DNA from: an uncultured Clostridia bacterium
GTDB lineage: Bacteria > Bacillota > Clostridia > Christensenellales > Aristaeellaceae
Reading direction: 5' to 3'
DNA length: 11,093 nucleotides
Assembly (NCBI GenBank): GCA_937886445.1
Contig: CALGBY010000109.1
Location: 1 to 11,093 of the forward strand
Positions 6,327-11,093 of this stretch are shown here, piece by piece. Within the stretch, counting starts at the first letter, position 1, and each line of letters begins with the position of its first letter. A program made the position numbers and the translations under genes. Under the pieces are notes generated by a model that worked only from the letters and a program-made list of their open reading frames with translations, was not told the DNA's origin and did not search any database.

Positions 6327-7856
6327 ATGCCCGGTCCACAACCAAAGAAAATGCTGATCCTGAATGTTTTGCAGATCCTAAAGGATCATACCGATTCCGC
6401 AAATCCGGAACACAGACTTACACAAAAGGAAATCATGGAGCATCTTGAGCGTGATTATGATATGACCGTGGATCGCAAAGCAGTCAAACGCAATCTGGCT
6501 GATCTGATCGATGCCGGGTTCCCGATCTGCGCGGATGAAACGCATCGAAGCATGAAGGATGCAAAAACCGGCGAGCCTGACGAAAATATCATGTATTCCA
6601 AGTTTTATTACGAGCATGATTTTACCGACGGAGAGCTTCGATTATTGACGGATTCTGTATTATTTTCCAAAAGTATACCCGCGGGATATGCAAAAGAATT
6701 GATTGCGAAAATCGGCAAGTTAGGCAGCCGGTACCATGCAAAGCGTTCCTCACATCTTATGCCTGTCAAGACATCTGCCCGTATGCCGGCACCGGAAGTG
6801 TTTCTTACGGTCGAGGAACTTGAGGAAGCGATTCATGGTAATAAAGAAGTATCGCTCATTGAAAACAGATACGGAAAAGACCGCAAACTGCATCCGGTCA
6901 GCACGGAGCCCGTTATTGTTATGCCAAAGCAATTGATCGCCGCGAATGGGTACTATTATCTGATCGCGTACACAGGCGATCACAAGATACAGCATTACCT
7001 CATCGATAAGCTCAGCCGGGTGAAGATTCTGCCGCGGTCCTCATCAGTTTCAGAAACGCAGCGTATCCGTTCCGTTGATCTGCAGGATTACATCGATTCT
7101 CATGTCTTCATGTCGGAAGGAATGCCGATCGATATCACCCTGCGTATCGATAATGAAATGTTTGATACCGTTGTTGATTCCTTTGGCAGCAATTTCAGGA
7201 TCATGCAGGAAAATGAGATAAGCAGTATCCTCACTTTGAAATCCACCGCTTTTGATATGTATCAATGGGCACTGATCCACGGAGATCATGCGGAAATTCT
7301 GGAGCCGCAATTGCTTCGCGACAAACTATGCCGGATCACAGCCAAAATGCACCGGACATATTTCGCCACGGACGATGACCGGTATGATGAGGCTGTCAGG
7401 CTGGCGCAGTCCCCTCATTGTCAGCTTCAGCTCCATCACATTGATTTATCCGGCCGCACATCTTACCGGGAATTATCGGGACTTAGGTATGTAGATCTGG
7501 TGAGCAACAGCCTGCAGGATATCCGTTTTCTGAAAGATCAGACTGAGCTGCAGAATCTGTATCTGTCCAATAACGCGATACGGGATTTTTCTCCGGTCGC
7601 AGGGTTGCCACGTTTGACGGAAGTACGGCTGTGGAATACAGGAACAGAATCCATTGCTTTTTTATCCACATTGCCGCGGCTGAGGAGACTGATGATCCAT
7701 GAAAAGAATATAAAGGATATTGAAGTGCTCTATCAGCTTCATTTATCCCATCTGTGGTTATCCGATGTTACCGCTTCACAGGTCGATATGGACCGGATCA
7801 GATCAGTATGCAGTCATGTGACTGTTTGGAAGAAAACCGACCGGGATCATTTTTGA
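6327..7856 (+). CDS. WYL-domain regulator fused to C-terminal leucine-rich repeats
   Basis: A 509-residue protein. Residues 1-75 form a winged HTH nearly colinear with the regulator at 2550, with shared blocks KKMLIL, LTQKEIM and VDRKAVKRNL. A WYL domain lies at about 165-250, including NGYYYLI and YLIDKL. A WCX extension ending ILEPQLLRDKL follows at about 270-345. After that, about 380-500 contains four to five leucine-rich repeats of about 22 residues, with phases starting LRYVDL, LQNLYLSNN, LTEVRLWN, LRRLMIHE and LSHLWLSD, of the internalin-like bacterial type. LRRs usually mediate protein-protein contacts. Fusion to a WYL regulator is unusual, and suggests that DNA binding is gated by a partner protein as well as by a WYL ligand. 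The ATG at 6327 is chosen because GGAGG lies 8 bases upstream, as in the paralogue; a longer in-frame ATG at 6267 has no ribosome binding site. No clear terminator follows. Confidence 0.9.
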   Translation: MPGPQPKKMLILNVLQILKDHTDSANPEHRLTQKEIMEHLERDYDMTVDRKAVKRNLADLIDAGFPICADETHRSMKDAKTGEPDENIMYSKFYYEHDFTDGELRLLTDSVLFSKSIPAGYAKELIAKIGKLGSRYHAKRSSHLMPVKTSARMPAPEVFLTVEELEEAIHGNKEVSLIENRYGKDRKLHPVSTEPVIVMPKQLIAANGYYYLIAYTGDHKIQHYLIDKLSRVKILPRSSSVSETQRIRSVDLQDYIDSHVFMSEGMPIDITLRIDNEMFDTVVDSFGSNFRIMQENEISSILTLKSTAFDMYQWALIHGDHAEILEPQLLRDKLCRITAKMHRTYFATDDDRYDEAVRLAQSPHCQLQLHHIDLSGRTSYRELSGLRYVDLVSNSLQDIRFLKDQTELQNLYLSNNAIRDFSPVAGLPRLTEVRLWNTGTESIAFLSTLPRLRRLMIHEKNIKDIEVLYQLHLSHLWLSDVTASQVDMDRIRSVCSHVTVWKKTDRDHF

Positions 7857-7919
7857 TTTCCTGTTATGCTGTTTCTTCACTGCAGCTGCGCGAATGTACC
7901 CTTTTACGGGCATCTGTGC

Positions 7920-7928
7920 TGATATACT
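7920..7928 (+). promoter_or_regulatory. Extended -10 promoter of the small Cys-rich gene
   Basis: TGATATACT fits TGn-TATAAT with 5 of 6 matches in the hexamer. It is closely similar to the TGCTATACT at 8341 before the next gene. A small hairpin, GACAG-TCGG-CTGTC (7943-7956), lies between this box and the gene and might be in the leader. Confidence 0.45.
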
Positions 7929-7986
7929 GTTTTCGGATGGAAGACAGTCGGCTGTCAAACCATCACAACAAAAAAAGGAGTGAAAG

Positions 7987-8196
7987 ATGATGTCAACGAG
8001 CAAAGTCCCTGCTGATTGGAAAAGATGCGCTACCTGTTCTCACTGGTGCGGACAGAAGGAACCGGATGCATTCTGCAAGTGGGTCGAATATGACACAGAT
8101 GAAAAAGCACGCTGCGCGGGCGGCGGCTTCCGGGAATGTAAGATGTCCGGTCAGCAAAGCTGCAGCCAGTGGACACCCCAGTTTCCCAAAAAGTAA
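7987..8196 (+). CDS. Small Cys-rich protein, probable metal-binding
   Basis: A 69-residue protein with seven cysteines (14, 17, 21, 30, 43, 51, 59) in the pattern CxxC-x3-C-x8-C-x12-C-x7-C-x7-C, plus His19. It has conserved-looking aromatic and Gly segments (CSHWCG, CAGGGF, CSQWTPQF). There is no signal peptide or membrane segment. The pattern suggests zinc binding or a compact cytosolic zinc-ribbon-like fold. I recall similar small Cys-rich proteins in Clostridia mobile elements but cannot name a family. A perfect GGAG ribosome binding site stands 6 bases before the first of two consecutive ATG codons; the second, at 7990, is possible. It has its own promoter upstream and terminator downstream, so it is probably monocistronic. 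Confidence 0.7.
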   Translation: MMSTSKVPADWKRCATCSHWCGQKEPDAFCKWVEYDTDEKARCAGGGFRECKMSGQQSCSQWTPQFPKK

Positions 8197-8225
8197 TTGA
8201 CGGGACCAAATTGAGTTACCCAGCG

Positions 8226-8257
8226 ATCGGAGCTTCCGGGAGAAGCTCCGATTTTTC
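8226..8257 (+). terminator. Rho-independent terminator after the small Cys-rich gene
   Basis: ATCGGAGCTT (8226-8235) pairs perfectly with AAGCTCCGAT (8243-8252) around a 7-base loop, followed by TTTTC. It lies 29 bases after the stop codon. Confidence 0.85.
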
Positions 8258-8308
8258 ATTCACAGCAATGCACCTGCATGAATATTCCGTATCCGCGTAT
8301 GCGCATCC

Positions 8309-8382
8309 TTTTTGATCGGTCAAAAAAAGGACATCCTGTCTGCTATACTTTTCCTGTCTGAGTGAGCCCGGTCTTTTGACCG
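8309..8382. promoter_or_regulatory. Promoter of the DnaB-like gene flanked by inverted TTTTGACCG sites
   Basis: An extended -10, TGCTATACT, lies at 8341-8349. CGGTCAAAA at 8317-8325 is the exact reverse complement of TTTTGACCG at 8374-8382, so the two 9-base sites flank the promoter in opposite orientation. The left site is itself half of a hairpin-like dyad (TTTTTGA-TCGG-TCAAAAA, 8309-8326). The arrangement looks like operator half-sites for a dimeric repressor on either side of the start site. Confidence 0.4.
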
Positions 8383-8411
8383 TTACTGACCTATTGAAAG
8401 GAGACGGAAGT

Positions 8412-9329
8412 ATGCCTGATTACTTACAGAACGCCTTGCGTGATACGGATACCGGACGCCCGGTCCGCATCGGAGAGATCCTGACGGATACCTATGCCGG
8501 GATCGAAAGGATGGCTCAAAGCCGGAAACACGCTGCGGGGATCCCGACCGGATTCACGGATCTTGACCGTATCCTGAACGGACTCAACGGAGGCGAGCTG
8601 ATCGTTGTCGGAGCAAGACCGGCTATGGGAAAAACTTCATTCGCCCTGAATGTCGTCTCCCATGCCGCGATACGGTCCGGGAAAAGCGTAGCTCTGTTCT
8701 GCCCGGGAATTTTCCGCAGTCAGGTTGCATTGCGGATCCTGTGTTCCGCTGCCCGTGCGGATCTGCAAAAGGTAAGAAGAGGAGAGATGAACAATGAGCT
8801 CCGGAGGGCACTCGAAAACGCGATGCCATCCGTGAGCTCCGCACCGATCTATATTGATGATACCCCCTGCCCGACTCCGGGTATGATAGGCAGCCGATGC
8901 CGGGAACTGAAGCGGGAGAACAAGCTCGACCTGATCGTGATCGATCACCTGGGGCTGATAAGGTCGGATGAGGAAGCCGGCAGCCGGGATCAGGAGGCCG
9001 ATGCTGTTTTCCGCGCCCTGAAGGCGATCGCCGGAGAACTGGATGTACCGGTCCTGCTCGGCGCGCAGTTGGCACGCCCGGGTAAAGACAGGGCTGACAG
9101 ATACCCGATTTTGAAAGACCTCGGAGGCACGGGAATGCTTGAGCGGGAAGCGGATGTGATCCTGCTTCTCCACCGGGAAGACTACTACGCTGTCACGCCG
9201 AAGGAGCAGGAGACCTATGATGTCATTGTTTCAGGGCGACGGAACGGGCCTCCGGTGACTGTCAGATTGGCCTGGCATATAAAATACGCTTCTTTTGCCG
9301 ATCTTTCAGCGGAAGAGATCATATTCTGA
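8412..9329 (+). CDS. Stand-alone DnaB-type helicase C-terminal (RecA-like) domain protein, catalytic motif altered
   Basis: A 305-residue protein aligning by motif to the linker and C-terminal ATPase domain of replicative DnaB helicase; the N-terminal domain is absent. It shows the linker helix (IGEILTDTYAGIE), GIPTGFTDLDRILNGL (43-58), Walker A GARPAMGKT (67-75), Walker B LIVIDHLGLI with Asp178, a Gln motif with Gln219, EREADVILLLHREDYY (244-259) and the Arg-finger region RRNGP (276-280). The catalytic FSLEMS-type motif after Walker A reads FCPGIF (96-101), so the catalytic Glu position is Gly99. The DLRESG-type loop reads DLGGTG, and the Lys two residues before the Arg finger is Gly275. ATP binding is likely retained, but DnaB-like hydrolysis is doubtful. 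The ATG at 8412 is chosen for AAAGGAG 8 bases upstream; an in-frame TTG at 8376 lies before that site. It may be a mobile-element protein or a decaying paralogue. It converges on the next gene with 13 bases between stops. Confidence 0.85.
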   Translation: MPDYLQNALRDTDTGRPVRIGEILTDTYAGIERMAQSRKHAAGIPTGFTDLDRILNGLNGGELIVVGARPAMGKTSFALNVVSHAAIRSGKSVALFCPGIFRSQVALRILCSAARADLQKVRRGEMNNELRRALENAMPSVSSAPIYIDDTPCPTPGMIGSRCRELKRENKLDLIVIDHLGLIRSDEEAGSRDQEADAVFRALKAIAGELDVPVLLGAQLARPGKDRADRYPILKDLGGTGMLEREADVILLLHREDYYAVTPKEQETYDVIVSGRRNGPPVTVRLAWHIKYASFADLSAEEIIF

Positions 9330-9331
9330 TA

Positions 9332-9341
9332 AACCGCGGTT
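9332..9341. repeat. Perfect palindrome between convergent genes
   Basis: AACCGCGGTT is a perfect 10-bp palindrome in the 13-base gap between the two convergent stop codons. It is too short and lacks a T-run for a confident bidirectional terminator. Confidence 0.3.
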
Positions 9342-9342
9342 C

Positions 9343-10314
9343 TTACTTATAAAATCCGACCCATGAATGGACAAATTCCCCGCGCTTTCCGAACAGATTG
9401 ATGACCTTTCCGTCATCGCGGCGGTATTTGGAATAGGAGCTGTGCGCGCCCATATCCAGATAAAGCGCCGTTTTGACGCCGGCATCCTGAACAGCGCGAA
9501 TAAAATCGGCATAGCTTATAAGCGTTTTGCTTTCGATGATGCAGATCCTCCCGTTAAGCTCCGCCAGCACCCGGTAGCAGCGGCGTTTCGTAAGAATATC
9601 CCGCGTCTTTTCGCCGTCCCAGATGGCCATATACTGCTCAAAGCCTTCTCCGCCGTGTTCGGCAGCCGTACGGATCGCTTCATCGGGATCAGCAAACGAA
9701 AAATGCGCTTCGCCGTCATAGAAGGTGAACGCGCTCAGGTTTTTCTCAGCCGCGCCTTCATAATAAACGCCGTCCGACGCGTGCGCGCCCACCACATTTT
9801 CATGCCGGCCTGTCAGCTCATAGGTATGAAAAAACGCGGATGTGGCAAACATCGTAAGGTCCGGGTCATCCATGGAAGGGCAATCATTGAATATGAAACG
9901 GATCTCGCTGTACTGCGGGAAAAGCAGATACAGGTCATCCGTCTCATATACATAGCAGTTTTCCGCGCTCTCCGCCGCCTGCATATCCAGCAAAGAAATA
10001 TCGCCCTTGGCATCCGGAACGAGCACGGTGTGAAACTGCGCGGCCATCGTAAGATAAAGATAGACCGCGGCAAATATCGCCGCCGGAAATGAAAGATGAC
10101 TGAGCCGCAGCAAAAAACGAAGCAGCCTGTTTTCCGGCGTCTTCTCTTCATGCAGATACCAGACCAGATTGGCCGCCTCCAGCAAAGTGAGCAGCCCGAG
10201 CGCAAGATACACAAGCTTTGAAAAGCCCTGGATCAGCAGCAGCATGGTCATGCAGAAAATGCAGAGCAGCAGGCCGAAAAGATACATGACGACCAGTTTC
10301 TCATTGCGCTTCAT
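9343..10314 (-). CDS. Membrane-anchored protein with phosphodiester glycosidase (NAGPA)-like C-terminus
   Basis: A 323-residue protein. Three predicted membrane helices (about 7-29, 33-54 and 70-92) are followed by a soluble domain of about 230 residues, probably outside the cell. The end of this domain carries CIIESKTLISYADFIRAV, then ALYLDMGAHSSYSKYR (283-298), then HSWVGFY near the C-terminus. This order resembles phosphodiester glycosidase (NAGPA) family proteins, whose end has an AL-x-LD-x-G block and an aromatic tail. Catalytic residues cannot be confirmed by eye and the typical GGSS is replaced. The ATG at 10312-10314 overlaps the upstream gene's stop by 4 bases. A GGGGG stretch 9 bases upstream may serve as ribosome binding site, or translation may be coupled. 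The role may be in envelope or glycan processing; this is an inference. Without the C-terminal resemblance it would be a hypothetical membrane protein. Confidence 0.65.
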   Translation of the reverse strand: MKRNEKLVVMYLFGLLLCIFCMTMLLLIQGFSKLVYLALGLLTLLEAANLVWYLHEEKTPENRLLRFLLRLSHLSFPAAIFAAVYLYLTMAAQFHTVLVPDAKGDISLLDMQAAESAENCYVYETDDLYLLFPQYSEIRFIFNDCPSMDDPDLTMFATSAFFHTYELTGRHENVVGAHASDGVYYEGAAEKNLSAFTFYDGEAHFSFADPDEAIRTAAEHGGEGFEQYMAIWDGEKTRDILTKRRCYRVLAELNGRICIIESKTLISYADFIRAVQDAGVKTALYLDMGAHSSYSKYRRDDGKVINLFGKRGEFVHSWVGFYK

Positions 10315-10946
10315 CTGCTTTTACCCCCGCGATATACGGTCAGGATCTGCCCGTCCACAGTCAGATACAGCTCACAGCAGGCGATCATGACGAACAGGAA
10401 CAGGTCGGACAAGCAGCTCAGCGCGCTTGCAAGCTGCCGGAGAAGATCCTCGGCGATCACCCATCTTTCCACGGTCATTATCAGAAAGCACAGGAGCAGA
10501 ACGCAGACCGATATCTGATTGGCGATCAGCTTGGTGCGGCCGCTTTTCTTTCCCGGATCGATCGTGAAATGATTGTATGTCACCATCAATATCACAAAGC
10601 AGATCATCAGATAGGAGGAAAGCAGCATGCATGGTACCAGCCCCAGCGCGACGATGCTGTCCACGCCGATGCTCAGATACTGTTCCGACAGATAAATATA
10701 ACGGCACAGCTCCACCAGCAGGATGCCGCCTACCAGGCCGCCTGTCCTCAGCAGGTCCTCCATTTTCCAAGCGGTGCAGAGCCCCGCGCTCATCATAAGG
10801 ATCAGCAGGTTGCAGGCTGCCGTATAGACAGTCATCTGACCGCTCATTATCGTAAGAAGCATGCTGACAACGAGCGTGAAAAATGCCCCCACAGCGGCTG
10901 CTGTGAAGGTCTTCCGGTTGAGAAACAGTATTCGATACCAGATCAT
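10311..10946 (-). CDS. Polytopic membrane protein of unknown function
   Basis: A 211-residue hydrophobic protein with about six predicted membrane helices (roughly 14-34, 39-59, 69-86, 95-122, 145-165, 175-195) and a basic loop (GKKSGRTK) between helices 4 and 5. I recognise no catalytic or transporter motif. The ATG at 10944-10946 has CAGGAG 6 bases upstream on the minus strand. It is the first gene of a two-gene operon: its stop overlaps the start of the NAGPA-like gene (ATGA), so the two are probably co-translated and may form a complex. The dispersed repeat ends about 55 bases upstream. Confidence 0.75.
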   Translation of the reverse strand: MIWYRILFLNRKTFTAAAVGAFFTLVVSMLLTIMSGQMTVYTAACNLLILMMSAGLCTAWKMEDLLRTGGLVGGILLVELCRYIYLSEQYLSIGVDSIVALGLVPCMLLSSYLMICFVILMVTYNHFTIDPGKKSGRTKLIANQISVCVLLLCFLIMTVERWVIAEDLLRQLASALSCLSDLFLFVMIACCELYLTVDGQILTVYRGGKSR

Positions 10947-10989
10947 GCTGTGCTCCTGAAATTCGAATTTTCTCTTTTCCGCGGGGCAT

Positions 10990-11006
10990 TATTGCCTTAG
11001 GCAATA
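10990..11006. repeat. 17-base palindrome at the border of repeat copy 2
   Basis: TATTGCCT and AGGCAATA form 8-bp arms around one T, overlapping the first bases of repeat copy 2 and lying 44 bases upstream of the membrane operon start. It could be an operator for that operon. The corresponding border of copy 1 does not keep this symmetry. Confidence 0.4.
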
Positions 11007-11093
11007 CCGCGCAAATGAGTTAGTGCGATGGCGAGTGGATTTTTCAACAGATTCGCTTGCAGAAATTGAAGGTTTACTGGTGTCAGTTTGAAG
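11001..11093 (-). repeat. Dispersed intergenic repeat, copy 2 (cut by the window end)
   Basis: It matches 487-579 at 82 of 93 bases without gaps, in the same orientation. The window ends exactly where copy 1 enters its 12-bp hairpin, so whether copy 2 has the hairpin cannot be seen. On the minus strand the element lies just upstream of the two-gene membrane operon, as copy 1 lies just upstream of the peptide gene. Confidence 0.8.

Noticed and set aside
5341..6402. Long minus-strand open frame opposite the metallophosphatase
   Set aside because: It is antisense to a gene with intact family motifs, has no recognisable domain, and covers the phosphatase promoter and ribosome binding site.
9367..10092. 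Plus-strand open frame opposite the NAGPA-like gene
   Set aside because: It is a shadow of the minus-strand gene, which has membrane helices, a coupled start and family resemblance; the plus frame has none.
1..11093. CRISPR array, tRNA, rRNA, insertion-sequence ends or integrase
   Set aside because: I saw no regularly spaced repeats, no tRNA-like cloverleaf, and no transposase or recombinase motifs on either strand.

Overview
The window looks like an accessory region of a Bacillota genome, probably an anaerobic Clostridia lineage. The evidence is near-consensus AGGAGG-type ribosome binding sites, sigma-A-like promoters, a double-glycine peptide leader, a bacterial NSS transporter and small Cys-rich proteins. 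No rRNA, tRNA or core marker gene is present, so the taxonomy is an inference. Most genes are of moderate GC; the gene at 3781-4488 is visibly more AT-rich and is probably acquired.

Left end (1-2100, mainly minus strand): a 76-residue peptide gene with a double-glycine leader and seven cysteines in its core, resembling a RiPP or bacteriocin precursor but with no maturation or export gene in view. Next come one copy of a dispersed repeat with a perfect 12-bp hairpin, and a sodium-dependent NSS transporter. A divergent intergenic region of about 450 bases (2101-2549) holds a promoter for the transporter and a near-consensus promoter for the first regulator.

Centre (2550-7856, all plus strand): a WYL-type transcription regulator, a degenerate fragment of a second copy of that regulator's C-terminus, two genes overlapping by 4 bases that match the Nmad2 and Nmad3 nucleotide-modification-associated families, a rho-independent terminator, a calcineurin-like metallophosphatase with one metal-ligand Asp changed to Asn, and a second WYL regulator fused to leucine-rich repeats. 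The two regulators are clear paralogues and bracket the Nmad pair and the phosphatase. WYL regulators are known to control several anti-phage systems (BrxR, CapW), so this block is the best candidate in the window for a little-described defence or nucleic-acid-modification locus. That role is an inference.

Right part (7857-11093): a small seven-Cys protein with its own promoter and terminator, then a stand-alone DnaB-type helicase/ATPase C-terminal domain whose Walker A is intact but whose catalytic FSLEM-type motif is replaced. Convergent to it is a two-gene minus-strand operon (4-base overlap): a polytopic membrane protein, and a membrane-anchored protein whose C-terminus resembles phosphodiester glycosidase (NAGPA) domains. 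A second copy of the dispersed repeat lies just upstream of this operon and runs off the window end. Both repeat copies have the same orientation and each sits a short distance upstream of a minus-strand gene.
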